Positions 54,463 to 64,000 of a stretch of 64,000 nucleotides of DNA are shown here, piece by piece. The translations under genes were made by a program, and so were the position numbers. Origin of the DNA: Bacteroidota bacterium (lineage in GTDB: Bacteria; Bacteroidota; Bacteroidia; NS11-12g; UBA955); NCBI GenBank assembly GCA_025354385.1, contig JANXMZ010000061.1, positions 29,661-93,660 on the forward strand. The letters run 5' to 3'. Every line of letters starts with the position of its first letter. Position 1 is the stretch's first letter. The notes under the pieces are model-generated. The model was not told where the DNA came from. It searched no databases and worked only from the letters and a program-made list of their open reading frames with translations.

Positions 54463-55132
54463 GCTGCCATTTATAACCTATTCCATAAACAGATTTGATA
54501 TAATCCTCGCTACCTGCTTCGCCCAATTTCTTCTTTAAATTTTTAATATGGGCGTACACAAAATCATGGTTATCTAACATGTCTGCCATATCTCCGGAGA
54601 GATGCTCTGCAATAGCACTTTTAGAGAGCACTTTGCTTTTATTGCCAATTAAAAAAAGTAATAAGTCTATTTCTGTTTTTGTAAGTTCAGCTTTTACACC
54701 TTTTACCTTTACATTTTTTGTTAAAATATCAATTTCAATTTCGTTAAAATTAACCAAATTATTGCCATTAAATTTCTTTCTTCTTACCAATGCTTGAATT
54801 CTTACTAGCAATTCGGACAAATGGAAAGGTTTTACCAAAAAATCATCTACCCCTAAATGAAAGCCTTCTATCCTTGTCTCTAAAGTTTCTTTAGCCGATA
54901 TAACAATTATACCTTCTTGGCGTTGCTCCCTTTTAAGTGTTTCGAGTATTTCAAAACCATCTCCATCTGGCAACATAAGGTCGAGCAAAATACAGTCGTA
55001 CTCGTAGGCTGCAATTTTTTCCAATGCTGTCGAAATATCGTTAACACCCTCGCACAACATGTCATTAGATTTCAGGTATTTTCTGATATCAGTTGCCAAA
55101 GAGGGCTCATCTTCTATCAGTAAAACTTTCAT
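54455..55132 (-). CDS. OmpR-family response regulator
   Basis: This 225-residue protein has a receiver domain (D8/D9 acidic pair, phospho-acceptor D51 in L-L-D-L-M-L-P, K105-type P-F-H) and an OmpR/PhoB winged helix (T-E-I-D-L-L-L-F-L-I, ending Y-G-I-G-Y-K-W). Partner of the overlapping histidine kinase. Divergent from the M1 aminopeptidase gene. Confidence 0.93.
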   Translation of the reverse strand: MKVLLIEDEPSLATDIRKYLKSNDMLCEGVNDISTALEKIAAYEYDCILLDLMLPDGDGFEILETLKREQRQEGIIVISAKETLETRIEGFHLGVDDFLVKPFHLSELLVRIQALVRRKKFNGNNLVNFNEIEIDILTKNVKVKGVKAELTKTEIDLLLFLIGNKSKVLSKSAIAEHLSGDMADMLDNHDFVYAHIKNLKKKLGEAGSEDYIKSVYGIGYKWQHE

Positions 55133-55217
55133 TCAACAAACATACTATTTCAATTTTGAAGAAATACTGAATTTCATGAGAAAATCTCGTAAATAGTCGA
55201 TTTAGCGCCAATTTATT

Positions 55218-55248
55218 TTTGATTCCACGTTTTATTCTTTCATCTTTG
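55218..55248 (+). promoter_or_regulatory. Promoter of the M1 aminopeptidase
   Basis: TTTG (55218-55221), 19 nt, CATCTTTG (one mismatch to TAnnTTTG), ending 5 nt before the ATG: near-leaderless transcript predicted. Confidence 0.5.
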
Positions 55249-55253
55249 ACCCA

Positions 55254-57818
55254 ATGAAATATTTATTATCGATTATTTGTTTATTCAGCGGTTTAATTTT
55301 CTATAGCTGCAAACCCAAATACCATGTTAAAATTGGCGATGCTTATATCGAAGAGGTATTAGAATACAAAGGTTCTGTTACAAAAATAAATGACCTTGTT
55401 GATACTAAACTTGAGCTAGAACCCGATTTTGATAAGAAGGAACTTAAAGGCACTGCAACCATTACTTTAAAACCTCATTTTTATTCAACAGATTCGCTGA
55501 CATTGAATGCTAAATACATGCGAATTATTAAGGTGGCGCTTATCACTAAACCTTCTGGTGAATCAAAAACAACATCCACAACGCCTCTGGAATATAGCTA
55601 CGATTCTTTATTGTTGAGAATCAAGTTGAATAAAACATATATTAAGGATGAGACTTATATTGTAAGTATTGAATATGTTGCCCAACCCGAAAAATGCAAA
55701 GGCGAAGGTGGTTCTGCTATTACAGAAGACAAAGGTATATACTTTATCAATACAGATGGAGAGGATGAAAACAAGCCCGTACAAGTATGGACACAAGGCG
55801 AAACCGAGGCTGCAAGCTGTTGGTTCCCTACCATTGATGCACCTAATCAAAAAACAACAGAAGATATTTATGTGACAGTGCCCAGTGAATATAGAACCAT
55901 TTCGAACGGACTTTTGCTATCATCTGATAGACTTAGCGATAATAAAAGAAAAGACCATTGGCACAACGATAAGCCACATGCACCTTATTTATTTGCTTTG
56001 GTAATTGGCAATTTTACTGAAACCAAAGATCATTGGCGCAATATCAACGTTAATTATTACATGGAACCTGCTTTTGCTCAATATACAAAAATGGTATTTG
56101 GCAATACCCCCAAAATGTTGGAATTTTATAGCAACACATTGAATTATCCCTATCCTTGGCCCAAATTCGACCAAGTAGTGGTGCGCGATTTTGTGAGTGG
56201 CGCTATGGAAAACACAGGCTGTGTAGTGCATTTCGATAAATTAAATCACAACTCACGCGAACATTTAGATAATACTTATGAAGATGTTGTTGCCCACGAA
56301 TTATTTCACCATTGGTTTGGCGATTTGGTAACTTGCGAAAGCTGGAGCAATATTCCATTAAACGAATCTTTTGCCACCTACGGTGAATATTTATGGAATG
56401 AACACATGTATGGTCGCAACCAAGCCGATTTAAAATTCAATGAATTTTTATCATATTATTTTAATGAAGCTGAAGATAAACAAGTGCCAATGATACGCTT
56501 TCATTACAGCAAACGCGATGAATTATTTGATCGTCATAGCTATCAGAAAGGTGGAGCCATCTTGCACATGTTGCGAAAATATTTGGGTGATGAGGCGTTC
56601 TTTAAGTCATTGAATTTATACCTGAATCAACATGCTTATAAGACTGCCGAGATAAATGATTTGAGAATGAGTTTTGAAGAGGTTACTGGCGAAGATTTAA
56701 ATTGGTTCTTTAACCAATGGTTTATGGAAAGTGGACATCCAGAATTAGAGGTAAAACATCAAACATACAATGGCAGTGGTGAACTTTATGGTATTACAGT
56801 TTTACAAAAATCAAAATGGTATAAATTACCAGTAGATGTAGATGTTTATACCAGTAAAGGCATAGAAAGACATAGAATTATTATTGACAAAGATTCTCAA
56901 ACCTTTGGTTTAAAATGTGAGAGCAAACCGCTGTGTGTCATATTCGATGCTGAACACCAACTCTTGGCCCAAATTACTGAAACAAAAAGCATACAGGCTT
57001 GGGAAGCACAATTAAAACATGCAAAACTAGCAGTTCACCAATCAGAGGCATTGTCTCAACTTAATAATTTGCAAAAAGACAAAGTACAAGTTACCAAATA
57101 CAATCAAAAGTTTTTAAATGATTCATTCTGGAAACTTAGAGAAGATGCCTTGAATAATATAAATTCATTAGATTTAACTGATGAAGAAATAAAACCAATC
57201 TTAACAGACATTAGGCAAATTGCAAACTACGACACCAAATCGGATGTGCGTGTTGCTACTATCCCATTCTTTGAAAACCTAAAGGATGAAGATCAACTTG
57301 GCAGAATGTTGTATGACTCTTCGTATAATGTATGCAGCAGAGCGCTGCAAGCATTGGGCAATGTCAATAAACTAGCGGCCTATACTTTCGCTAACAAAAA
57401 TAGAGAAGAAGGCAACAATACATTTCAAGATTACATTTATTATACCATTGGTCGCTACAGCACCAAAAACGAAATAGACTTCTTTATTGGTCGAATTAGG
57501 AATGGTGATGAAAAAACAGCTTACAATGCTATTGGAGGATTAAATTTCTTTGTTATCTTTAATCAAATTGATAAACTAGATGATGCCTTGCAAAGTTTGG
57601 ATAACATGGCCTCTAATACAAAAACTAAAAAACGTGCCATCGATGCACTAACCGAAATGCGGTCGGCATACGAAAACCAATTGTATTATCAATCTATCTA
57701 TAAATTAATTGATAAGAAAAATAAGGCTGAATATGTTAAAATAGGCAAATTACTAGAAATAAGAAAAAAGAAAGTAGAGGCCATTCTGATTAAATACGGA
57801 GAAACTTTAAACGATTAA
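55254..57818 (+). CDS. M1-family aminopeptidase lipoprotein
   Basis: This 854-residue enzyme has a lipobox (I-F-Y-S-C, Cys19), the exopeptidase motif G-A-M-E-N near residue 320 and the zinc site H-E-L-F-H (348-352) with E371 in L-N-E-S-F-A-T-Y. It cleaves N-terminal residues from peptides in the periplasm or at the surface. The C-terminal ~250 residues are helical, HEAT-like, as in ERAP/aminopeptidase N relatives. Confidence 0.94.
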   Translation: MKYLLSIICLFSGLIFYSCKPKYHVKIGDAYIEEVLEYKGSVTKINDLVDTKLELEPDFDKKELKGTATITLKPHFYSTDSLTLNAKYMRIIKVALITKPSGESKTTSTTPLEYSYDSLLLRIKLNKTYIKDETYIVSIEYVAQPEKCKGEGGSAITEDKGIYFINTDGEDENKPVQVWTQGETEAASCWFPTIDAPNQKTTEDIYVTVPSEYRTISNGLLLSSDRLSDNKRKDHWHNDKPHAPYLFALVIGNFTETKDHWRNINVNYYMEPAFAQYTKMVFGNTPKMLEFYSNTLNYPYPWPKFDQVVVRDFVSGAMENTGCVVHFDKLNHNSREHLDNTYEDVVAHELFHHWFGDLVTCESWSNIPLNESFATYGEYLWNEHMYGRNQADLKFNEFLSYYFNEAEDKQVPMIRFHYSKRDELFDRHSYQKGGAILHMLRKYLGDEAFFKSLNLYLNQHAYKTAEINDLRMSFEEVTGEDLNWFFNQWFMESGHPELEVKHQTYNGSGELYGITVLQKSKWYKLPVDVDVYTSKGIERHRIIIDKDSQTFGLKCESKPLCVIFDAEHQLLAQITETKSIQAWEAQLKHAKLAVHQSEALSQLNNLQKDKVQVTKYNQKFLNDSFWKLREDALNNINSLDLTDEEIKPILTDIRQIANYDTKSDVRVATIPFFENLKDEDQLGRMLYDSSYNVCSRALQALGNVNKLAAYTFANKNREEGNNTFQDYIYYTIGRYSTKNEIDFFIGRIRNGDEKTAYNAIGGLNFFVIFNQIDKLDDALQSLDNMASNTKTKKRAIDALTEMRSAYENQLYYQSIYKLIDKKNKAEYVKIGKLLEIRKKKVEAILIKYGETLND

Positions 57819-57878
57819 TAAGAGAACTTTTATCGAATAGAACGATGGCAATTAATAACAAGTATTGAATTTTGAATA

Positions 57879-58679
57879 ATGATACAAAACCACGAAATTG
57901 ACTACAGAATTATAGGTGAAGAAATGCAGTGTGTTGAGATAGAACTCGACCCTCAAGAAACTGCCATTGGAGAAAGCGGTAGCTTTATGATGATGGACCG
58001 TGAAATTCAAATGGAAACCATCTTTGGTGATGGCAGTAATAACACCAGCAACAGCGGGCTCCTCGGTAAGCTAATGTCTGCTGGAAAGCGTTTGTTAATT
58101 GGAGAAAGTTTATTCATGACAGCCTTTACCAACGCAGGCAATGGCAAAAAAAAAGTAACTTTTGCTGCCCCCTATCCAGGTAAAATTATTCCTTTAGATT
58201 TATACAGACTTAATGGCAAAATTATTTGTCAGAAAGATGCTTTTCTTTGCGCTGCAAAAGGTGTTTCCGTAGGCATAGAATTTCAGAAAAAACTTGGCAC
58301 AGGTTTGTTTGGTGGCGAAGGTTTTATAATGGAAAAATTAGAAGGCGATGGTATGGCATTTGTGCATGCTGGCGGCCATGTATTAGAGCGAGAATTACAA
58401 GCAGGCGAATTAATTAAAATTGATACGGGTTGCATTGTGGCCTTTACCCATACCATTCACTACGATATCCAATTTATAGGTGGTATTAAAAATACAATTT
58501 TTGGTGGTGAAGGATTGTTCTTTGCAACGCTAGAAGGCCCCGGAAAAGTTTGGATACAAAGCTTACCTATCAGTCGTTTAGCCTCAAGAATTATGAGTTA
58601 TGGTCGTGTAGGTGGTAGAAAAGAAGAAGGTTCTATTCTCGGTGGTTTAGGCAACTTGTTGGATGGAGATGGCATTTAG
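57879..58679 (+). CDS. AIM24/TIGR00266-family protein
   Basis: This 266-residue protein has three Gly-rich beta repeats (V-E-I-E-L-D-P-Q-E-T, G-G-E-G-F-I-M-E-K-L-E-G-D-G, G-G-E-G-L-F-F-A-T-L-E-G-P-G) ending G-R-V-G-G-R-K. This is the TIGR00266/AIM24 family (TRAP-like fold), role not established in bacteria. It is the last gene before a hairpin and convergent cinA. Confidence 0.92.
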   Translation: MIQNHEIDYRIIGEEMQCVEIELDPQETAIGESGSFMMMDREIQMETIFGDGSNNTSNSGLLGKLMSAGKRLLIGESLFMTAFTNAGNGKKKVTFAAPYPGKIIPLDLYRLNGKIICQKDAFLCAAKGVSVGIEFQKKLGTGLFGGEGFIMEKLEGDGMAFVHAGGHVLERELQAGELIKIDTGCIVAFTHTIHYDIQFIGGIKNTIFGGEGLFFATLEGPGKVWIQSLPISRLASRIMSYGRVGGRKEEGSILGGLGNLLDGDGI

Positions 58680-58696
58680 TCAACTTAGTTGACTAA
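58676..58696. repeat. Palindrome over the AIM24 stop codon
   Basis: TTAGTCAACT-t-AGTTGACTAA, 10 pairs, includes the TAG stop (58677-58679). Possible transcript-end hairpin between convergent genes; no T run directly follows. Confidence 0.5.
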
Positions 58697-58728
58697 TAGT
58701 ATTCTGCTTTAAATACGCTCTATTTTTT

Positions 58729-59967
58729 TTAAGAAAGTATTAGTTTCCTAAGCATATCAAATGCCATGTTATTAGAACGCCCAATTACATTCATTCTATC
58801 TCCAATAAAATGATAGGTTTTAACAAGCGTAGTATCCTTATCGCATACACCAATTACAACTGTACCAACCGGCTTTTCAACACTTCCCCCACCTGGTCCG
58901 GCCACCCCTGAAATGGCAATTGCATAATCTGTTGTCAGCTTTTGGCGCACCCCCTCTACCATTTGTGTAACTACCTGTTCGCTCACCGCCCCTACTGTTT
59001 CAAATAAGGTCGATTCTACGCCCAATTGGTGATGCTTTACTGAATTACTATAACTAATTACCGAACCAACAAATACTTTTGAAGCGCCTGGAATCATTGT
59101 TATTTGATGAGAAAGATAACCGCCGGTGCAACTCTCGGCAACACTTAGCGTTTTATTTCTAGCGCTCAGTAAATTATAGGCAATCTCTGCCATGCTCAAA
59201 TCTTCTAAAGCCACTATTGCCTCTCCCAATATTTCATGAATGGCACTAGATATTTCATTCACATTTTTAACAATATCAATTCCCGCTTGTTCTGTTCCGG
59301 TTAATCTTAAACGCACAATGTTCCAGTTTGGTAAATAAGCTAGTTTAATATAAGAAGGTAATCTGTCCTCTACTGCTTCAATTCGTTTGGCCAATATAGA
59401 TTCTGGAACATTTATCGTAACAATGGTTTTATGGTACAATTTTGGTTGAGAAAATCTTTCATTAATTAAAGGCAAGGCTTTGAATTCGAAAATATTTTTC
59501 ATCTCATAGGGCACGCCTGGCATGCTGATAATAATTTTACCATCGTGCTCAAACCACATACCGGGAGCGGTTCCCCACTCATTCATCAAAGTCATGCAAC
59601 CATCAGGCAACTCTGCTTGCAGTTTATTTACTTCCAACATTTCGCGTCCGCGATTTTTATAAAACCCTTCTAATTGCGCTAACACAATACCATCTATTCT
59701 CCATCCCATACCAAAAAATTCTGCAAGGGCCTTTTTGGTAATATCATCTTTGGTTGGACCCAAACCACCCGTTACAATAATGAGTTCACTTCTGCTCATA
59801 CATTCGGAAAGTTGTAATTTTATTTCACTGTCGTTATCACTAATTGAGTTAATGCGGTGAATCTTAATTCCGAATTTATTCAGTGTCTGTCCAAGCCAAG
59901 CGCTGTTTGTATCTACCACCTGGCCTATTAGTAACTCATCTCCAATTGTAATTATTTCTGCACGCAT
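58729..59967 (-). CDS. cinA: CinA-like competence/damage-inducible protein (NMN amidase)
   Basis: This 412-residue protein has the full two-domain form: an N-terminal MoaB-like domain (I-G-D-E-L-L-I-G-Q-V-V-D-T-N-S, T-G-G-L-G-P-T-K-D-D) and a C-terminal NMN amidase domain (A-E-S-C-T-G-G-Y, G-V-A-G-P-G-G). The C-terminal part deamidates nicotinamide mononucleotide in NAD recycling. It is divergent from dnaE. Confidence 0.95.
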   Translation of the reverse strand: MRAEIITIGDELLIGQVVDTNSAWLGQTLNKFGIKIHRINSISDNDSEIKLQLSECMSRSELIIVTGGLGPTKDDITKKALAEFFGMGWRIDGIVLAQLEGFYKNRGREMLEVNKLQAELPDGCMTLMNEWGTAPGMWFEHDGKIIISMPGVPYEMKNIFEFKALPLINERFSQPKLYHKTIVTINVPESILAKRIEAVEDRLPSYIKLAYLPNWNIVRLRLTGTEQAGIDIVKNVNEISSAIHEILGEAIVALEDLSMAEIAYNLLSARNKTLSVAESCTGGYLSHQITMIPGASKVFVGSVISYSNSVKHHQLGVESTLFETVGAVSEQVVTQMVEGVRQKLTTDYAIAISGVAGPGGGSVEKPVGTVVIGVCDKDTTLVKTYHFIGDRMNVIGRSNNMAFDMLRKLILS

Positions 59968-60180
59968 TATTAAGATAAAATATTTTGCTGCAAATATGGC
60001 TAATTTTTAAGTGAAATAAAGCGTTACTTATGTGAAATATTGAATAACTTAGGTTTATTAAATAGACATCGCATTGGGACCGATAATAAACATCAAAATC
60101 AATTTATGCATAGTTATTCACATGCATTTTTCTATCTGAAAATCTACGCTATTTTTACACTTTCAATTTTATTTTCCAAG

Positions 60181-63100
60181 ATGCCCGAATTTACTCACCT
60201 CCATTGCCATACCCAATTCTCACTTTTAGATGGTGCTGCCAGCATAGAGAATTTATTCAAAAAAGCAGTGGCTGATAAACAAAAGGCCATTGCCATAACG
60301 GATCACGGAAACATGTTTGGTGTTTTTAATTTTGTTGCCGAAGCCGCTAAGTACAATAAGAAAGAAGAAACCATTAAGGCAATTGTTGGTTGCGAATTTT
60401 ATTTGGCGGAAGACCGCTACAGAAAAGAATTCACCAAAGAAGACAAAGATATTCGCTACCACCAATTATTACTCGCTAAAAATGCCAATGGGTATAAAAA
60501 TTTATCCAAACTGTGTTCCCTAGGGTACATCGATGGCATGTACAGTAAATGGCCGCGAATTGATAAAAGTTTAATTCTAAAATACCACGATGATTTAATT
60601 GCGACTACCTGCTGTCTTGGTGCCATAGTTCCTAAAATGATAATGAAAAAAGGAGAAGCGGAAGCGGAAAAAGAATTTCTGTGGTGGTTAGATATTTTTG
60701 GAGAAGACTATTATGTAGAATTGCAAAGACATGGTTTAAGCGATCAGGACAAGGTGAATGAAGTGCTTATCAAATTTGCAAGAAAATACAATGTGAAAAT
60801 GATTGCCACCAATGATTCGCATTATGTCGAGAAAGATGATTACAATGCTCATGATATTTTGTTGTGTGTGAATACAGGTGAAAAACAAAGCACTCCAAAG
60901 GCTGGCGATTTAGATGGCGAAGGCGAGGGTTTTAGTAAAGGTAAACGTTTCGCTTTTCCCAACGATAATTTCTATTTCAAGACACAGGCAGAAATGAATA
61001 AACTGTTTTCTGATTTGCCAGAAGCCATTGACAATACGGGTGATATTGTAAGTAAAATTGAACCTCTAAAACTCAAACAAGATATCATGTTGCCCAACTT
61101 CCCTATCCCGGAAGGCTTCGCATCGCAAGATGATTATTTGGAACATTTAACATACAATGGTGCCAAAAGAAGATATGGTGAAATCGATCAAGAAATAGAA
61201 GACCGTTTAAAATTTGAACTCTTCACCATTCGCACCATGGGTTTTGCCGGTTATTTTTTAATCGTTGCAGATTTCATTAAAGCGGGCAGAGATATTGGCG
61301 TTATTATTGGCCCAGGAAGGGGTTCCGCTGCTGGTTCTGCCGTGGCATATTGCATAGGTATTACAAATATAGATCCCATAAAATACAAATTACTTTTCGA
61401 ACGTTTCTTAAATCCCGATCGTAAAAGCATGCCCGATATTGATACTGATTTTGATGACGAAGGTCGCGAGAAAGTGATACAATATGTGGTAGATAAATAC
61501 GGCAAAAACCAAGTGGCGCAAATTGTCACTTACGGTAAAATGGCCGCTAAAATGAGTGTCAAGGATGTGGCCCGTGTCATGGATTTAAACATGGAAGAAT
61601 CCAATAGCATAACAAAATTAGTGCCTTCAAAACCATTGGGCTTAACTTTAAAACAAGTCATTAATGCCAAAATTGAAGGCGTGAAAGAAGATGTAATTGA
61701 TATTGAAGATGACGATCATGCCGAAGAGATTGCGAATAGAGACACCATTCAACTGAGGCAAGAAGACATTCCAGGTGTAATGCAGTTGAGAGAATGGCAT
61801 GCCAATAAAAGTGAAATAAAAGGTGAAGTTCTCAGACAAGCCTTATTACTAGAAGGCTCTGTAAGAAATACAGGCGTACATGCCGCCGGTATTATTATAG
61901 CTCCAAAAGATTTAACCGATATTGTCCCCATTGCTGTAGCAAAAGATTCAACGCTTTTTTTAACCCAATACGATGGAAAAGTAATTGAAGATTCTGGCGT
62001 TATCAAAATGGATTTTTTAGGTTTAAAAACCTTATCGATTATCCGTACGGCCTTGCAATTAATTAAAAAAAATCACAATGTAGATATTGATATTGATACC
62101 ATTCCTCTGGAAGATGAAAAAACATTTGCACTGTATCAAAGAGGCGAAACCACTGGTACTTTTCAATTTGAAAGTCCAGGCATGCAAAAACATCTCAAAG
62201 ATTTAAAGCCCGATAAATTCGAGGATTTAATTGCCATGAATGCCCTATATAGGCCGGGACCAATGGAATATATTCCACAATTTATAAAGCGTAAATTGGG
62301 GTTAGAAGAAATCCAATACGACATTCCAGAAATGAAGGAATACTTAGAAGAAACCTATGGCATTACGGTTTATCAAGAGCAAGTGATGTTATTAAGTCAA
62401 AGTATCGGAGGCTTTAGTAAAGGCGATGCCGATGTGCTCAGAAAAGCAATGGGTAAAAAGCAATTGGAGGTATTGAACAAAATGAAAAGCCAGTTTTTAG
62501 AAGGTTCTGCGGCCAGAGGGTTCGATTCTAAAGTCTGCGAAAAAGTATGGACGGATTGGGAAGCATTTGCCTCATACGCTTTCAACAAATCGCACTCAAC
62601 TTGTTATGCATTCGTAGCCTATCAAACAGGTTATTTAAAAGCGCATTATCCAGCAGAATACATGGCAGCCATTCTTGCCAATAACACCAACAACATCGAT
62701 AAGATTAGTTTAATGATGGAAGAATCCAAAAAAATCAATATTCCGGTGTTGGGCCCTGATATGAATGAAAGCGATATTCAATTTGCCGTTAATAGCAAAG
62801 GAGAAATACGCTTCGGTTTATGCGCTGTTAAAGGCGTTGGCGAGGCAGCGGCAGAGCAAATCATTAGCGAAAGAGATAAGAATGGTCCTTACAAAAACAT
62901 TTTTGATGTAACCAAGCGCTGCAATTTGAGAATGGTAAGTAAAAAAACTTTAGAGGCTTTGGTGAAAGGAGGCGCTTTTGATTTCGATAAAAACTATCAC
63001 AAAGCACAGTATTTAAGAGAAGGTGAAAATGGCAGTGGTATTGAAATAGCAACAAGGCATGGAATAAGGGCACAAGAGAATGCACAAAGCTCTCAAAACT

Positions 63101-63831
63101 CCTTATTTGGAGAAAGTACTCAAGAATCATTTACAGAACCTCAATTGCCAAAAGCAGAAGAGTACACTATTTTAGAAAATTGTAACCTTGAAAAGGAAAT
63201 GGTAGGTATTTTTATTAATCAACATCCCATGGATACCTTTAAGATGGAATTTAATGTTTTAACCAATACCAAGCTTTCCGAACTAGAAAATCTAAGCATC
63301 CTGCAAAAAATGCGAAGCAACATTGTAGTGGGTGGAATAGTCACCAAAGTTGACTATCTGATGACCAAAACAGGAAAACAGTATTCTAAATTTACCATAC
63401 AGGATTACGATGGACAATTCACTTTCTATTGTTTTAATAAGAGCTTCGACTTGCTGCGACCAATACTTTACGAGAATCAATTCCTATTATTGAAATGCCG
63501 TATTGAAAAACCTAGATTTGGAGACAGAGAATGGGAACTCAATATTGGTTCTGCAGATAAAATGGAAGATGTAAAAGAACGTTATATTAATGGCCTAGAA
63601 GTAAAAATCATGCTAAAAGATTTAACCCCATCTATTTTGGATGAGCTTGAAACCATCTTCAAAAAATTTGAAGGCAAGTCTCCTTTAAACGTCAACCTTA
63701 TTGATTCACAGAAAAAATACGCCATCGATCTTTACAGCTCAGACAAACGCGTAGAAATCTGTCAGGAACTCATTGAGCAATTAAATAAACTAGAGATAAG
63801 CAATAAGATTTTAACGAATAATCAAAATTAA
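60181..63831 (+). CDS. dnaE: DNA polymerase III alpha subunit
   Basis: The start is ATG 60181 (1216 residues); the frame upstream lacks homology. The PHP domain (H-L-H-C-H-T-Q-F-S-L-L-D-G-A) comes first, then the polymerase with P-D-I-D-T-D-F (D419, D421, D423) and later acid residues, then a helix-hairpin-helix region, and an OB-fold (I-V-V-G-G-I-V-T-K-V) near the C-terminus. This is the replicative polymerase. It is slightly longer than E. coli DnaE. Confidence 0.97.
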   Translation: MPEFTHLHCHTQFSLLDGAASIENLFKKAVADKQKAIAITDHGNMFGVFNFVAEAAKYNKKEETIKAIVGCEFYLAEDRYRKEFTKEDKDIRYHQLLLAKNANGYKNLSKLCSLGYIDGMYSKWPRIDKSLILKYHDDLIATTCCLGAIVPKMIMKKGEAEAEKEFLWWLDIFGEDYYVELQRHGLSDQDKVNEVLIKFARKYNVKMIATNDSHYVEKDDYNAHDILLCVNTGEKQSTPKAGDLDGEGEGFSKGKRFAFPNDNFYFKTQAEMNKLFSDLPEAIDNTGDIVSKIEPLKLKQDIMLPNFPIPEGFASQDDYLEHLTYNGAKRRYGEIDQEIEDRLKFELFTIRTMGFAGYFLIVADFIKAGRDIGVIIGPGRGSAAGSAVAYCIGITNIDPIKYKLLFERFLNPDRKSMPDIDTDFDDEGREKVIQYVVDKYGKNQVAQIVTYGKMAAKMSVKDVARVMDLNMEESNSITKLVPSKPLGLTLKQVINAKIEGVKEDVIDIEDDDHAEEIANRDTIQLRQEDIPGVMQLREWHANKSEIKGEVLRQALLLEGSVRNTGVHAAGIIIAPKDLTDIVPIAVAKDSTLFLTQYDGKVIEDSGVIKMDFLGLKTLSIIRTALQLIKKNHNVDIDIDTIPLEDEKTFALYQRGETTGTFQFESPGMQKHLKDLKPDKFEDLIAMNALYRPGPMEYIPQFIKRKLGLEEIQYDIPEMKEYLEETYGITVYQEQVMLLSQSIGGFSKGDADVLRKAMGKKQLEVLNKMKSQFLEGSAARGFDSKVCEKVWTDWEAFASYAFNKSHSTCYAFVAYQTGYLKAHYPAEYMAAILANNTNNIDKISLMMEESKKINIPVLGPDMNESDIQFAVNSKGEIRFGLCAVKGVGEAAAEQIISERDKNGPYKNIFDVTKRCNLRMVSKKTLEALVKGGAFDFDKNYHKAQYLREGENGSGIEIATRHGIRAQENAQSSQNSLFGESTQESFTEPQLPKAEEYTILENCNLEKEMVGIFINQHPMDTFKMEFNVLTNTKLSELENLSILQKMRSNIVVGGIVTKVDYLMTKTGKQYSKFTIQDYDGQFTFYCFNKSFDLLRPILYENQFLLLKCRIEKPRFGDREWELNIGSADKMEDVKERYINGLEVKIMLKDLTPSILDELETIFKKFEGKSPLNVNLIDSQKKYAIDLYSSDKRVEICQELIEQLNKLEISNKILTNNQN

Positions 63832-64000
63832 AACAGCAACTCTGTTTTTCATTAACCTTTAATTAGTCGACCCTCAAAAAGTCATTTTGAAAAATATTGA
63901 ATTAAATTCATTTTTCTACTTCGATTTAGAGGCCCAATAATTACACATATGAGTATGGCGATGTAATCTAATGCCGCAAAAAGTCCTCCCAACTTCCGAC

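Noticed and set aside
60040..60180. Upstream extension of dnaE
   Set aside because: The PHP domain begins right at ATG 60181; the extension has no similarity and no reason to be translated.

Overview
This window is a stretch of a Bacteroidota chromosome, probably from the Chitinophagales/Sphingobacteriales side, though the sequence alone does not fix the family. The evidence is AT-rich DNA, at least nine exported proteins plus one remnant ending in type IX secretion (T9SS) C-terminal sorting domains (Y-P-N-P then a short beta domain), promoters of the Bacteroidota form TTG/TTTG-N18-20-TAnnTTTG, and a tmRNA tag of the GxNNxAxAA type. Neither window edge is a natural boundary: the first gene is cut at its 5' end.

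Region 1 (1-19.1 kb) is a copper-handling block read entirely on the + strand. It opens with five genes whose ends overlap: a multicopper oxidase, a beta-propeller with a Cys-Asp-Cys-Cys motif, a cytochrome c/PHM-like copper monooxygenase fusion, an NHL-like propeller and a small protein. All five carry T9SS sorting domains, so they should act outside the outer membrane. Next comes an HMA-AraC fusion regulator, an HMA-MauE-like membrane protein, a TolC/MFP/RND efflux pump with an MFP that looks like a fusion of two exported proteins, two heavy-metal-binding lipoproteins, a CopB-type (CPH) P1B ATPase and a 20-cysteine copper-storage protein. A short motif around TTGTAYRAC recurs in the intergenic regions and may be the operator of this set. 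Smaller genes follow (DUF4396, SRPBCC, and a glyoxalase-like gene with an amber codon in its signal peptide).

Region 2 (20-24.6 kb) has two more T9SS proteins, a tRNA-Ala(GGC) preceded by a decayed tRNA copy, small orphan genes and a structured intergenic element. The tRNA 3' end faces the copper block and is a possible island edge.

Region 3 (24.7-34.4 kb) has a glycosyltransferase-like membrane protein, a radical SAM protein, pirin and an NADPH-FMN reductase, an ECF sigma/anti-sigma/barrel operon, a hairpin-rich spacer and a T9SS protein. It ends in a scar where a T9SS gene and a serine-recombinase gene, both lacking their 5' parts, meet head to head beside ssrA (tmRNA).

Region 4 (34.5-64 kb) is mostly core-genome-like. 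It holds a saccharopine/alanine dehydrogenase-family enzyme, an MsbA-like ABC exporter overlapping a RimB-RimK pair, an ECF sigma factor with three small membrane or exported proteins, a divergent HxlR/oxidoreductase pair with interleaved promoters, a dihaem cytochrome and a DUF2130 protein. The selenouridine pair MnmH/SelD is separated by a DUF4377-META protein. Then come a large T9SS propeller, a BamA-like barrel, MgtC, DUF1003, a two-component system, an M1 aminopeptidase, an AIM24 protein, CinA and DNA polymerase III alpha.
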